DNA of 64,000 nucleotides from UBA2779 sp965232615 (GTDB lineage: Bacteria; Spirochaetota; Spirochaetia; DSM-2461). The notes beneath the pieces were generated by a model. It saw only the letters and a list, made by a program, of their open reading frames with translations, made no database searches and was not told where the DNA came from. Of this stretch, positions 42,068 through 52,223 are shown piece by piece. The stretch spans positions 496,001-560,000 of the forward strand of contig OZ246985.1 of NCBI GenBank assembly GCA_965232615.1, given 5' to 3'. Positions within the stretch are counted from its first letter, which is position 1, and every line of letters starts with the position of its first letter. The position numbers and the translations under genes are program-made.

Positions 42068-43090
42068 ATGAAATCAAAGAACCCCTTCACCGTTGTTACC
42101 AGCGATTATGTTGCCCCTGATCTGAAATGGGAAGTGGAGCAATACAATGAAGCCGGTGTAACATTTAGATATCATCAACTTCGTCAGGCCACACCAGTAG
42201 AATTGCTTGAAGAAATCTCTGATGCTGATGTACTGGTGGTCGATCAGGCGAAAATCACCGAGGAGGTGATGCAGGGCCTCTCACGGTGCCGACTCATTGT
42301 ACGGCATGGGGAAGGTTTTGATAACCTTGACCTGAATGCGGCTGCTCGGGCAGGTATTGTGTGTATCAACCAACCTGGATTTTTCAGCCAGAATGTAGCC
42401 GAACAAACTCTTGCCATGATCATGGCCATCGCCCTGCGTATTCCCATGCAGCGGAAGGTTGCCACCCTTCCAATACCCGGACGAGGTTGGAATAATCATC
42501 ACGCCATGCCATACAATGGATTAAAAACCCTCTCAGTCGGCATCCTTGGATATGGAAAGACAGGAAGAATGACTGCCCGCTTGCTTAAACCTCTCGTTAG
42601 AGAAGTCATCGTACACGACCATCATGCCAGTAAGAGCGAAATTGAAAGTTCTGGTTATATGCCAGTGAATCTGGAGAATCTCCTTTCTCAGTCGGATATC
42701 ATCAGCCTTCACGTACCAGCCACCGTAACAACAGCAGGAATGTTCAACAGCGGCTTAATTGCAAAAATGAAAAAGGGCGCCATTCTCATCAACACTTCCA
42801 GGGGTTCCATTGTTGATACAGAAGCCCTGATTCAAGCCTTGAAGGAAGGACATCTGGTAGGGGCTGCGCTGGACACAACCCAGCCAGAGCCATTGGAAAA
42901 AGATCATCCCCTGCTTTATATGGACAATGTAATTATAACACCGCATATGTGTTGGTACAGCGAAAATGCCATGTGGGATATTCGCCGTTCCATTGTCAAT
43001 GATGTTCTGGGTATTCTGAAGGGGAGAATGCCCAAAACTGTGATTAATCCTGAAGTGCTTGATAGTTCAAATTGTCGATTGCTGGTATAA
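42068..43090 (+). CDS. D-isomer-specific 2-hydroxyacid dehydrogenase (CtBP/SerA-like)
   Basis: 340 residues, complete. N-terminal substrate domain with VVDQAKIT and RHGEGFDNLDLNAA; Rossmann GYGKTGRMTARLL for NAD; catalytic region INTSRGSIVDTEAL (Arg), DTTQPEPLEKDHPL (Glu) and ITPHMCWYSE (His). It lacks the ACT domain of full SerA, so 3-phosphoglycerate is only one possible substrate. It is the intact paralogue of the fragment at 4086-4388. Not in an evident operon. Confidence 0.88.
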   Translation: MKSKNPFTVVTSDYVAPDLKWEVEQYNEAGVTFRYHQLRQATPVELLEEISDADVLVVDQAKITEEVMQGLSRCRLIVRHGEGFDNLDLNAAARAGIVCINQPGFFSQNVAEQTLAMIMAIALRIPMQRKVATLPIPGRGWNNHHAMPYNGLKTLSVGILGYGKTGRMTARLLKPLVREVIVHDHHASKSEIESSGYMPVNLENLLSQSDIISLHVPATVTTAGMFNSGLIAKMKKGAILINTSRGSIVDTEALIQALKEGHLVGAALDTTQPEPLEKDHPLLYMDNVIITPHMCWYSENAMWDIRRSIVNDVLGILKGRMPKTVINPEVLDSSNCRLLV

Positions 43091-43248
43091 TGACTGTGAG
43101 CAGTAGATCTGGATTTCCTCAAGTCTTCAAAGTATGATGATGACCAAATTGGAAGAAACAGTAATATTGCCGGCATTTCATTTCGATAAATGGTTATACA
43201 CAACATTTTTCTGTACGTTCTTCGCATGCAGGAACCCGGAGGTTTAAC

Positions 43249-43848
43249 ATGAACCCAGATTTGTTTTTCGATGCTCTTGGTTTCTACCGGTGGACGATCA
43301 TACCTTTTGGTTTGTTTCTTGGTTTACTTGGTTATCGAATGTACAAAGTTTCCTTGTATATTATCGGCCTTTTCCTTGGAATTGCCATCAGTCCCTGGCT
43401 CGGAGAGATCCTTGGCAATGAGACTCTGGGGCTGATATTGGGAGTTCTTCTCGGAGTGATTGTGGGAGTCGTGACACATATATTGTTTCGACTCGGTCTT
43501 TTCATTGCAGGGATGACAGGTGGCTACATCGTTGCCAGTCTTGTCATACTGGAATTGAATGCTGATCTCAGTTCCATGCAGGAATTGGGCTGGTATGCCA
43601 TAGCTGTTATTAGCGGCGGGCTACTGACGAACTTTCTATACAAATTTTTTATTATTCTGATTATCACAATAATCGGGACTTATATGATATATATGACGAC
43701 GAATCATTTTCTTCCACCAGAAACAGAAAGCTGGTCATGGGCTCTCTATGTCATTCTTCTTTTTGTTTTTTTCATCGTTCAGACTTCAGCTCGTAATGGG
43801 CATCCAGATCCCATGACAAGGATTCGACGACAACGCCGTTGGCGCTGA
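43249..43848 (+). CDS. Polytopic membrane protein (DUF4203/TM7SF3-like)
   Basis: 199 residues with about six hydrophobic helices (15-33, 38-55, 62-80, 85-105, 118-137 and 160-178) and a short basic tail ending RIRRQRRWR. The repeated Gly-rich helices (GLFLGIAISP, LILGVLLGVIVGVV) match the DUF4203 type. GGAGG lies eight bases before ATG 43249. Function unknown; a transport or channel-like role is possible. Its stop touches the uvrC stop directly (convergent). Confidence 0.65.
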   Translation: MNPDLFFDALGFYRWTIIPFGLFLGLLGYRMYKVSLYIIGLFLGIAISPWLGEILGNETLGLILGVLLGVIVGVVTHILFRLGLFIAGMTGGYIVASLVILELNADLSSMQELGWYAIAVISGGLLTNFLYKFFIILIITIIGTYMIYMTTNHFLPPETESWSWALYVILLFVFFIVQTSARNGHPDPMTRIRRQRRWR

Positions 43849-45687
43849 TCATCGTTGTTTATTCCTCCCCGACCTGACCTCCCGCCCAATTTCACGGCTT
43901 TCAAGGGTCTTCCCAAGGAATTCCCTGACGGTTTCAGCAACTTCATCTCCAACACCGGCTGTTCGTGCAATTTCAACGGCACTTTTATCATAGATACCTT
44001 CCAGAGTTTTGAATGATTTTATAAGCCTGGCACTTCTTGCCGGACCAATTCCCGGTACTCCTTCCAGTGTTGACAGAGTAATATCTTTCGAGCGAAGAAG
44101 TTGATTTCGGGCAGTTGCGGTTCGATGAGCTTCATCCCGAACATGCTGCAGTATGCGTAAACCAGGATCACCAGACGGCAGCCATACTGGATCAGCGCGA
44201 TGAGGCAGCCATATTTCTTCATTCTTCTTTGCCAGCCCCAGAAGAGCAGTTTTTTTGTCGATTTCCAATGCTTCCAGTATACGTAATGCCGCAGAAACCT
44301 GGCCACGGCCTCCATCAACCAGAATTAAATCCGGTAGAGGTGATTCTTCATTAAGCAGATGCTGGCATCGCCTGCCCACGACTTCCGCTATCGATTTATA
44401 GTCGTCAATGGTTCCGTCCGTGCTTTTGATCCCATATAGTCTGTAGCCGCTTTTATCTGGCCGGCCATCCAGAAAGGACACTTGTGAGGCAACTGTATGC
44501 TTCCCATGAAGATGAGCGATGTCGAAGCCTTCAATTCTATGAGGAATTTCAGGTAGGGACAGGATGCGTTTGAGTTCTTCCAGAGCAGGCAGATCTCCTT
44601 CTTTCCGAATAATGCGATCCAGTTCGGCCTCCGCGTTCTGCCTGGCCATGGCCAGAATGGCCATATCTTTTTTTTTCTCAGGGATCTGAATCCGTAAGAG
44701 GTTGTTATTATCTTCCTTAAAAAACTGTTCAACAAGTGGACTGGGAGCCTCTGGGATAAACAGAATACCAGGACGCGGACGGTTATTCTTTGCATAATAC
44801 TGAAGAAGAAATTCCGGCAGGGCTTCTCCTGAATCTCCAGCATACTCATTGAAATATAGTTGACGGTCTGCAACCAGTCCCTCCCTTGTCTGAAGAACAG
44901 CAAAAACGATGTGCCGTCCTGAAACCGCATAATCCATATAGTCCCGTGCGTCCTCATTGAAATCCATCACGGTATGCTCCGCATCCAGAATATCCAGTGT
45001 TCCAAGGGCATCCCTGAGTTCAGCGGCTTTTTCAAAATTGAGTTCTGTTGCAGCAGATTTCATATTCTTTTCCAGTTCTTTTCGGAAACCAATGGTTTGT
45101 CCTGCCAGCAAAGTGCGTATTTTTTTTACATTTTTACCGTATTCGTTCTCATCTACGTTGCCAATGCACGGGGCTGAGCAGCGTTTTATATGGTAGTACA
45201 GACAGGGTTTGTCTCTTCTTTTCAGGGATTTACATCGTCTCATGGGATAAAGCTTATGTATAAGTTCAATATAGATATCCACTGCTTTGGCATGAGGATA
45301 GGGGCCATAGTAATCTGATCCATCCTGGAAAACTCGCCGGGTACGAAATATCCTGGGGAACTTTTCATTTGTAATTCGTATTACCGGATAAGTCTTTCCA
45401 TCTTTAAGAGTGATGTTGTATTGAGGAGTGTATTTTTTTATCAGGGTATTTTCCAATACCAATGCTTCATATTCCGTTGAGGTAAGAATAGTATCAATGT
45501 TCTCAGTATTTCTCATAAGAAGACTGGTTTTGAGGGTAAGGCTTCCTGAAAAATAGGAGGAAACGCGGGATTTGAGATTTCTTGCCTTTCCTACGTAGAT
45601 AACTTCTTTATTTTTGTTTCGCATTACATAGACCCCCGGAGTTACAGGGAATGCCGCGATTTCAGTTTTGATTCTATTCGTATTCAC
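43849..45687 (-). CDS. uvrC: Excinuclease ABC subunit C
   Basis: 612 residues, the usual length. N-terminal GIY-YIG nuclease (TPGVYVMRNKNKEVIYVGKARNL), UvrB-binding UVR motif (AAELNFEKAAELRDALG), a C-terminal RNase H-like nuclease with LILVDGGRGQVSA (catalytic Asp) and DEAHRTATARNQLLR, and helix-hairpin-helix LEGVPGIGPARSARLIKSF. It makes the two incisions in nucleotide excision repair. ATG 45687. No repair partner (uvrA/uvrB) in the window. Confidence 0.96.
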   Translation of the reverse strand: MNTNRIKTEIAAFPVTPGVYVMRNKNKEVIYVGKARNLKSRVSSYFSGSLTLKTSLLMRNTENIDTILTSTEYEALVLENTLIKKYTPQYNITLKDGKTYPVIRITNEKFPRIFRTRRVFQDGSDYYGPYPHAKAVDIYIELIHKLYPMRRCKSLKRRDKPCLYYHIKRCSAPCIGNVDENEYGKNVKKIRTLLAGQTIGFRKELEKNMKSAATELNFEKAAELRDALGTLDILDAEHTVMDFNEDARDYMDYAVSGRHIVFAVLQTREGLVADRQLYFNEYAGDSGEALPEFLLQYYAKNNRPRPGILFIPEAPSPLVEQFFKEDNNNLLRIQIPEKKKDMAILAMARQNAEAELDRIIRKEGDLPALEELKRILSLPEIPHRIEGFDIAHLHGKHTVASQVSFLDGRPDKSGYRLYGIKSTDGTIDDYKSIAEVVGRRCQHLLNEESPLPDLILVDGGRGQVSAALRILEALEIDKKTALLGLAKKNEEIWLPHRADPVWLPSGDPGLRILQHVRDEAHRTATARNQLLRSKDITLSTLEGVPGIGPARSARLIKSFKTLEGIYDKSAVEIARTAGVGDEVAETVREFLGKTLESREIGREVRSGRNKQR

Positions 45688-45794
45688 CCTTGAATCACTC
45701 GTCTTTTAATCTGGTGGGGGAGTTCTTTTGAGATGCCCCTGGATCCTTCTTATTTCTCATTTCAATATACCGATACTAACGTTAAACTGGAAAA

Positions 45795-47408
45795 ATGAAA
45801 ATGAAAAAAATCATACTGATAATCTCTGGATACATCATCCTGACATCCCATTTTCTCCATGCTGAATCCATACGCTATGGAGGAGAATCCGGATGGAACA
45901 ATACCCTCTCTCACAGTTTGCGTCAAACTGAAGGATGGATGGGTAAAAGTGCTTTGACACTGGCCCCATCTGGCAGAAATCCTTTTTTAGACAGAAACTC
46001 TGATATCGAACCCATTGATATGCTTTTACTGTCAGAGCCTGGAGGATTAACCAATCCACCTTCACTGTATGATATTGAAGGTAATTATAGAATTTCACAA
46101 AGTGTTCCCGGAAGGAGCAATACGTCCATTCGTCCCGGCAGAGATGGCCTGAGACTCTTCCCTTCCCCGGACGCGATGTGGTCGCCTGGTCGAATATGGG
46201 GGGATTTTACTCTGGAATTCAGATTGAAACCATCCAAACTCAGAGAGGGAGAGGTCTTTTTTTCATGGGAAGGCCGAGATAAATCCGGGAGAACTCAGTC
46301 TGTTACAGCTCAAGTAAAAAAACGACGGCTTGTATGGAAGTTTGAGCACTTCTTTCAGAAAAGATTTCCAGGATCTCTCACATTTTCACTTTCCAGTACA
46401 CCCCTTGTTCCAGATGTATGGAATCATCACAGGATCCGATTCAAATTCGATGATTCTTCGCCGGATAATACCGGTTCCTCTTCAGGCTATCTTGAATACC
46501 TCATTGATGGTATACCAGTCGATTCAATGTTTACAACTCATGATGGTCGGGAGGGACGGGATATTTTTGTACCCCGGATTGGTGAGTTATCAGATCAGCC
46601 CATACACCTTGCTCCTGATTTTATTGGCTACTTTGATGAATTTCAACTTAACTCTACAACCTTAACTGATCATCCAGCGGGCTTCTATGTTAACCAGAAT
46701 GCATCCGTCAATGGGAAAGGACGTACCACAACCATTTCTGCCGGTTATCCAGGCTCCTCTCTGACAGGGATTACGGCCCGATTTGATGCTCCGGGTCTCT
46801 CTCAGATACGATTTTTTGCCCAGGCATTTGAATCTGAATCAACCGCGTTAGTGGCAGGATTTCCAGATCCAGGTAATCCTGACTGGGTTGAATTGAAAAT
46901 GAAAGCAAAATCTGAAGATCCAATGGGTTTTGGCAATTGGTACAATGGAGAACCGGAGGCAGTCGTTGTTGGTCGGTACTTCATCGTTGGATATGTATTC
47001 CGACCGGATCCTGCCAGGGATAAAGCGCCAGTTCTTTCCGTACTTGACGTTGTCTATGCTCCACGATTTCCCCCCAGTCCACCGAGGGGGCTCGTCGTTG
47101 AAAAAAACGCAATGAATAACACAGGAATTTCCTGGAGTTCAGTCGTGGAGGCCGAAGTTGCTGGCTGGTGGGTTCTTTGGGGTCCTCGGCCTGATGATCT
47201 ATTACACGGAATGGCATGGATTCCCAGGATTCCCGGAAATACTGACAGACCGCATTTATTCTGGACAGAAAAACAAAATGACTCCATCATCTATGTTACG
47301 GTACGAGCATCCTGGGATACAGGTAAACCAATCAATTCAAATCAAATGGAACCATCCAGCCAGGATGCGTTGAGCGCGCCATCCCAGGTGATCCATTTCC
47401 GGCCATAG
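45795..47408 (+). CDS. Exported LamG-like protein
   Basis: 537 residues with a signal peptide (hydrophobic residues 5-20, ending HA-ES), no lipobox. A concanavalin A/LamG-like jelly-roll lies at about 130-290 (WGDFTLEFRLKPSKL, GEVFFSWEGRD, YFDEFQLNSTTL). After about 290 a beta-rich region with SAGYPGSSLTGITARFDAPG, then a fibronectin-III-like module near 440-520 (NTGISWSSVVEAEVAGWWVLWG). It probably binds a polysaccharide or surface partner outside the inner membrane. Spirochaete-type, but I do not recognise a named family. ATG 45795. Confidence 0.6.
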   Translation: MKMKKIILIISGYIILTSHFLHAESIRYGGESGWNNTLSHSLRQTEGWMGKSALTLAPSGRNPFLDRNSDIEPIDMLLLSEPGGLTNPPSLYDIEGNYRISQSVPGRSNTSIRPGRDGLRLFPSPDAMWSPGRIWGDFTLEFRLKPSKLREGEVFFSWEGRDKSGRTQSVTAQVKKRRLVWKFEHFFQKRFPGSLTFSLSSTPLVPDVWNHHRIRFKFDDSSPDNTGSSSGYLEYLIDGIPVDSMFTTHDGREGRDIFVPRIGELSDQPIHLAPDFIGYFDEFQLNSTTLTDHPAGFYVNQNASVNGKGRTTTISAGYPGSSLTGITARFDAPGLSQIRFFAQAFESESTALVAGFPDPGNPDWVELKMKAKSEDPMGFGNWYNGEPEAVVVGRYFIVGYVFRPDPARDKAPVLSVLDVVYAPRFPPSPPRGLVVEKNAMNNTGISWSSVVEAEVAGWWVLWGPRPDDLLHGMAWIPRIPGNTDRPHLFWTEKQNDSIIYVTVRASWDTGKPINSNQMEPSSQDALSAPSQVIHFRP

Positions 47409-47430
47409 AATGAGTTTCGCTGAATAGTCT

Positions 47431-48903
47431 CTATTTCATTATAATTTCTGGAGAAAGAAAAAGTCCGGACATTGGAAACGTTTCATTCTGATAGGCTGTC
47501 AGGCTGTTCCAGGTATCTGCGGAGCTTGACAGTGCGGTGCTGGCCACAGCAGGATATGAACCATTCTTAATATAGTGAAGAGCTGCCGCAACCAGTGGAT
47601 CATCTTCCGAACCAAAAGGCTCTAAAACATACACAGTTTTATCTGTACCTGTGGATGTTATAATCTTTTTTCTGAACTCAGAAATTTCATAATCAGGGAT
47701 TATTCCATTGAAGAACAACCGTGATTCACTGAAATCATTATTCATATACGCGTCCTGATTGAAATAACTGAATGTTACAAGCCTGAAATAATAACCATAA
47801 TTTTCATGGCTCGAGAATAAGCTCTGCCCAACAGGTTTTCCATATGTTGTTGTGCCAATATGATGGACATCCATATATGGCTCAAGACCTTTGATCAGTA
47901 ATTCACTTGCTGACGCAGATGATCTAGTCGTTAAAACAAATACTCTTTCCAGGTCCAGATTTATAAGCTTATTATTGTCGATCTGAGTTTCTGTAAAAAA
48001 GTTGTATACACTACTATCCGCAGTTGTATTGGTACTGCTGAATTTGAGGTAGATTGCAGGTTTTCCCAGATTTTCTTTCTCAGTCAAAGCACTCATCGTT
48101 GCTATTGCGGAGTTTATAAATCCTCCGCCATTATACCTCAGATCCAATATCAATTCGGTTATCCCTTGATTATTGAAATACTCTAATGCCTCAATCAATT
48201 CATCATAAGGTTCATGTAGAAATGATGAGTACAGCATGTATCCCACCACATCAGCAGTATTTGCAGTATTTAAGATCTTTCCCTTGTTACTGGAGCCAGA
48301 GCCAGTCCCATCATCAAATGAGTGAATGAATGGGGTTGTTGTCACAGACTTTTTTAAATCAGTAACTGTTATTTCATTGCCATCAGTATTTTCAAATGTA
48401 AAGGTATTGCTTTTTGCCTTCTGGATTTCTTTGAATGTATCAATGAGATTGTCCGGTACAGCATTATTATTTATTGTAACAAGTCGATATCCTCTCTCGA
48501 TCTGACCGGATTCTGCCGCTTTGGAATCTGGTATCACCGTCTTGATATATAATTTGCCATCCCTTTCAATAAGATGGAACCCATGTTCGGTAGAAGACGA
48601 AGATCCAACAAGTGATGAATAATAGCTGGAGACTTTGGTGAAATAGGTATAGCCCTTCTCCAGATCAATTTCATTGAGTAGAGGTTTAATAAATGCATTT
48701 GGATCAGCTGTTGTTACTTCAATATTTTCAGGAAGGTTTTCATTCCAATAGTATTTAGATGTCATAACAAATTTGGTGGCTGAATTGAAACCATAATTCC
48801 ATGACTTGTCTAAATCAGAGTAATCAGGAACTGAACATCCGAAGACATATATTACGAAGGAAACAGGAAGCAGCAATCTGAGTTGTTTTTTTGTCATTAA
48901 CAT
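47431..48903 (-). CDS. S41-family (C-terminal processing) peptidase lipoprotein
   Basis: 490 residues. Lipobox YVFGC near residue 23. PDZ-like segment about 100-180 (DGKLYIKTVIPDSKAAESGQIERGYRLV). The S41 catalytic domain has LILDLRYNGGGF, Ser in LTTRSSASASELL, and the Lys in GKPVGQSLFSS. These are the serine-lysine dyad of CtpA/Tsp-like proteases. It acts outside the inner membrane. The 328-base region after its start (48904-49231) has no gene I can find. Confidence 0.88.
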   Translation of the reverse strand: MLMTKKQLRLLLPVSFVIYVFGCSVPDYSDLDKSWNYGFNSATKFVMTSKYYWNENLPENIEVTTADPNAFIKPLLNEIDLEKGYTYFTKVSSYYSSLVGSSSSTEHGFHLIERDGKLYIKTVIPDSKAAESGQIERGYRLVTINNNAVPDNLIDTFKEIQKAKSNTFTFENTDGNEITVTDLKKSVTTTPFIHSFDDGTGSGSSNKGKILNTANTADVVGYMLYSSFLHEPYDELIEALEYFNNQGITELILDLRYNGGGFINSAIATMSALTEKENLGKPAIYLKFSSTNTTADSSVYNFFTETQIDNNKLINLDLERVFVLTTRSSASASELLIKGLEPYMDVHHIGTTTYGKPVGQSLFSSHENYGYYFRLVTFSYFNQDAYMNNDFSESRLFFNGIIPDYEISEFRKKIITSTGTDKTVYVLEPFGSEDDPLVAAALHYIKNGSYPAVASTALSSSADTWNSLTAYQNETFPMSGLFLSPEIIMK

Positions 48904-49223
48904 AAGGTCCTGGTTCTCATTACAAAGTATTAGAATCAGACAATAAAATTATTGGTGTAAGTCAAGATTGTCAGAACACTGTTGTTCATGAACTTACGGT
49001 CAACTTCATATTATAAGATTCAATATTTAAAGTATATATAATTAAAATGAAGGGATCAAGTATCCATTGTGTCTTCTCTGGATTTTAGTGGCTATAATCA
49101 TTTTTTCCTCCATATTGTGAGATTGTTTCTGGTATAATGTCTGTTCAAAGGAACTACAATATCCTCTGCCGACAAGTTCTCCTTTCATAATAAAGCAAAA
49201 TTTACCGTGTCACAACGATATTA

Positions 49224-49233
49224 GGGCACCTCT
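49224..49233. repeat. Solo GGGCACCTCT element end that supplies a stop codon
   Basis: GGGCACCTCTAAAA lies at the 3' end of the beta-propeller lipoprotein gene; the gene's stop TAG (minus strand) is inside the terminal sequence TTTTAGAGGTGCCC. No second end is seen. Confidence 0.55.
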
Positions 49234-50611
49234 AAAATTCATACAACTCCAAACTGTGAGAAAGGAAATTCGTAAAAGCTAAATACTGACCATCAGGGCT
49301 TACATCAAGTCCTGTCGGTTGATCTCGACCCCAAATCCATGACACAACTTCCCCGATATCCAAATTGATGAAGTAAATTTTCCCATATTCATAACTTCTT
49401 GTTAAATAGCCAGTATCGGGGTTATTAGGACCCCGGCAGGACACAATAAGCCATTGTCCATCGGGAGAAATATCACAGGTATTGGGCTTATCTCCCACTT
49501 CCCAGTGTCCCATCCATTGACCAGTTTCCGAAAGTCTGTAAACACGGTTTACCCCCATGGCTGTGATGTAGTATTCTTCCCTGGAATCATCGTAGACAAT
49601 ATGACGCATGGCATAAGGTTTTTTCGGCCCTGCGTCATGGACTATATGTGTTATCCCGGTACTGAGATTTATCCTGTCTACAGCCGAATCTGAAAATCGA
49701 GTTACTAGAATTTCCGAAGCATCCCGGCTCAAACTTAACCCTCGTGGAATGGGTCCCGTTTTGAAACTGCTTACTTCCCTGTATGATTCTGTATTGATCA
49801 CAGAAATAGAATTGCTAATCCAGCAGGAAACATACATCATTCTTTCATCAGGTGAAGCAACGAGCAGCTTGGGCCATGAGCCGCTCAGCTCCACCTGCGC
49901 TATATAGGCTCCAGTTTCCAGATTGAAGATATGAATGCTGTTTGTTGTCATTTGAGAAATCCATAATTCTCCCCGTTTCTCAAGGATGAAGGATTCAACA
50001 AAACCCTTATGGTGGGCAGCCTCATCGGGAACATTGAAGCTGCGAACCCATTCGAAAGGACTCACCCTATATTGGTTGATGGCAATTTCATCTCCCAGGT
50101 GAATAGTAAAAAGATAGCGTCCGTCAGGGCTGAATCGTACGCTCTTGGGTTGGAAGCCGGTTGTGAGTTCTCCGATCCGTCGAACAATGGAATCTGTTCG
50201 TTCAAGTTTGACCTCGGTAATTTTTCCGTCAATCAGCGGTACAACCTGGGTGATGTAGCCATCCGCCTGGAGTCCAATTGCTCCCGCGTTTGTGGTGAAC
50301 CACTGAGTATCATGTTCTCTGTGGTTGGGGGTAAGTGTCACAAGTTCCATGTTCGAGATTGAAACGATTTCAGTATCCTGGGGGAAAACCCGTATACCAA
50401 TATTCCGCTGATCGATTCGGTCTGGATACACGGAAAGACGTTCATGCAGAGTTGGAATTGCAATGTCTGCTGATGGAATGACTTCTGGTACGGAAAGTGA
50501 TTCTTCTATCGCAGGTTCTTGACCGGGCTGCATCAGAGCAGAATATGTTCCCGCACAGGAGGTCAGCAGTATTAGGAGGGTGGAAAGCAATCCCTGATAT
50601 GAAAATTTCAT
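49232..50611 (-). CDS. Beta-propeller (YVTN/WD40-like) lipoprotein
   Basis: About 459 residues from ATG 50611, the first start in frame with a lipobox, LLTSC (near residue 16). Repeated blades show the YVTN-type pattern (SPDGRYLFTIHLGDE, SPDERMMYVSCWISNSISVIN, SLSRDASEILVTRFSDSAVDRIN, SPDGQWLIVSCRGPNN, SPDGQYLAFTNFLSHS). These form a seven-bladed propeller for protein interaction on the cell surface or in the periplasm. Its stop codon lies within a transposable-element end. Partner unknown. Confidence 0.8.
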   Translation of the reverse strand: MKFSYQGLLSTLLILLTSCAGTYSALMQPGQEPAIEESLSVPEVIPSADIAIPTLHERLSVYPDRIDQRNIGIRVFPQDTEIVSISNMELVTLTPNHREHDTQWFTTNAGAIGLQADGYITQVVPLIDGKITEVKLERTDSIVRRIGELTTGFQPKSVRFSPDGRYLFTIHLGDEIAINQYRVSPFEWVRSFNVPDEAAHHKGFVESFILEKRGELWISQMTTNSIHIFNLETGAYIAQVELSGSWPKLLVASPDERMMYVSCWISNSISVINTESYREVSSFKTGPIPRGLSLSRDASEILVTRFSDSAVDRINLSTGITHIVHDAGPKKPYAMRHIVYDDSREEYYITAMGVNRVYRLSETGQWMGHWEVGDKPNTCDISPDGQWLIVSCRGPNNPDTGYLTRSYEYGKIYFINLDIGEVVSWIWGRDQPTGLDVSPDGQYLAFTNFLSHSLELYEF

Positions 50612-50786
50612 GTTGTGTTCATCATGGTATAATCTGTATTTTTTCACAATGAAAACAGCTATTGAATATATTGAAAACCTTGTATACTCTGGGGAAGGGA
50701 AACTCGCAAGAGGAACAATTTCAAGTTGTAGCAATCCAATTAGTTGTTCCAACAGGAATTAGATTTTACAAAACTGGAAGGTAAAC

Positions 50787-51923
50787 ATGATTATAGCCAT
50801 ACCAAAGGAGGCTGAAGACAGCCGAGCGGCTCTTATTCCCGATGCCGTAAAAAAACTCATAGCACTTGAAGGCACTGAAGTTGTTGTGGAAACAAATTTA
50901 TCGGATCATTGGGACGATGAGGCATACCTGGCTGCCGGGGCAAAAGTTGAGAAAAAACAGAGCACTCTTCTCGAATCAGCCGATGTTGTGATGCGAATCA
51001 ATCCCACGCCGAAAAAGAGTGTTTCCAGGATGAAGAAGGGCGCCATCCATATCAGCCTTCTGGATCCCTACAATAACAGGAAACTTGTTGAATCCTATGC
51101 CGCTGCTGGGATCAATGTCATCAGTCTTGAAATGATTCCCCGAACAACTTTGGCCCAGAAGATGGATGTCCTGAGTTCTCAGGCATCTCTGGCGGGTTAT
51201 GTGGCTGTTATCAAAGCAACTGAACGGCTGGATAAGATTCTACCTATGATGATGACCCCGGCCGGAACTCTTGCACCAGCCAGAGTCTTTGTTATTGGGG
51301 CAGGAGTTGCTGGCTTACAGGCCATTGCCACAGCTAAGCGGCTTGGTGCCCGTGTTGAGGCTTTCGATACCCGTCCTGTTGTGGAAGAACAGGTTCAATC
51401 ACTGGGTGCAAAATTCATCAAGGTTGAACTTGGGGAAACAGGTCAGACTAAAGATGGATATGCCAAAGCCCTTACAGACGAACAGTTGGTCATGCAGCGT
51501 GATGCTATGGCCAAAGCTGTTGCTCAGGCGGATATAACCATTACAACGGCCAAGCTCTTCGGTCGAAAAGCACCGGTTATCATCACGGCGGAAATGCTCA
51601 AGGGAGTGAAGAAAGGTTCCGTTATTGTTGATTTGGCTGCTGGCAGCGGGGGCAATGTAGAAGGAGTTGAGGTTGACAAAGAGGTCTCCATTGATGGTGT
51701 CAGGATTATTGGTATTGACAATCTCCCCGGTGAGGTTGCCATCCATGCCAGTCAGATGCTTGCCGCCAACATGGTGAATCTCATCACTCACCTGAGGGAT
51801 GCTGACTCTGGAAGACTCAAGCTCGGCACTGGAGAAAATCCTGACGAGATCGCCGTCGGTTGTGTTATCGTCCGTGATGGCCAGATTGTCCATCCAGGCA
51901 TACTCGACCATTACAATAAATAG
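50787..51923 (+). CDS. pntA: NAD(P) transhydrogenase subunit alpha, part 1
   Basis: 378 residues. NAD(H)-binding domain I of proton-translocating transhydrogenase: IPKEAEDSRAALIPDAVKKL, the Rossmann VIGAGVAGLQAIATAKRLGA, and the QLVMQRD and mobile-loop region. The membrane helices of subunit alpha are encoded separately (next gene), as in Rhodospirillum. The complex uses proton motive force to transfer hydride from NADH to NADP. First of three tightly packed genes with an AAGGAGG-like region inside; TGGAAGGTAAAC before ATG 50787. Confidence 0.93.
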   Translation: MIIAIPKEAEDSRAALIPDAVKKLIALEGTEVVVETNLSDHWDDEAYLAAGAKVEKKQSTLLESADVVMRINPTPKKSVSRMKKGAIHISLLDPYNNRKLVESYAAAGINVISLEMIPRTTLAQKMDVLSSQASLAGYVAVIKATERLDKILPMMMTPAGTLAPARVFVIGAGVAGLQAIATAKRLGARVEAFDTRPVVEEQVQSLGAKFIKVELGETGQTKDGYAKALTDEQLVMQRDAMAKAVAQADITITTAKLFGRKAPVIITAEMLKGVKKGSVIVDLAAGSGGNVEGVEVDKEVSIDGVRIIGIDNLPGEVAIHASQMLAANMVNLITHLRDADSGRLKLGTGENPDEIAVGCVIVRDGQIVHPGILDHYNK

Positions 51924-51932
51924 GAGAAAATC

Positions 51933-52223
51933 ATGGGAATAATGCTCATTTTCGTTCTGGTACTTGCAACTTTTCTGGGTTTTGAACTCATTTCCAAAGT
52001 CCCAAGTCAATTACACACGCCATTGATGTCTGGTTCCAATGCTATCAGCGGCATCACCATCGTGGGTGCACTGATCAGCCTTCTGGGAACCTGGAATGTT
52101 GAAGATGACATGTTGCGTACCATCCTGGGAACACTGGCTGTCATGTTTGCAACGATCAATGTTGTCGGTGGTTATTTCGTTACCGACAGAATGCTTGGTA
52201 TGTTTGCCGGGGAGAAAAAATAG
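51933..52223 (+). CDS. NAD(P) transhydrogenase subunit alpha, part 2
   Basis: 96 residues with three hydrophobic helices (about 5-17, 40-54, 60-85), the membrane part (domain II) of subunit alpha. SGSNAISGITIVGAL is the conserved segment. It starts nine bases after pntA with GGAG upstream, and the next gene begins at its stop. It forms the proton channel with pntB. Confidence 0.92.
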   Translation: MGIMLIFVLVLATFLGFELISKVPSQLHTPLMSGSNAISGITIVGALISLLGTWNVEDDMLRTILGTLAVMFATINVVGGYFVTDRMLGMFAGEKK

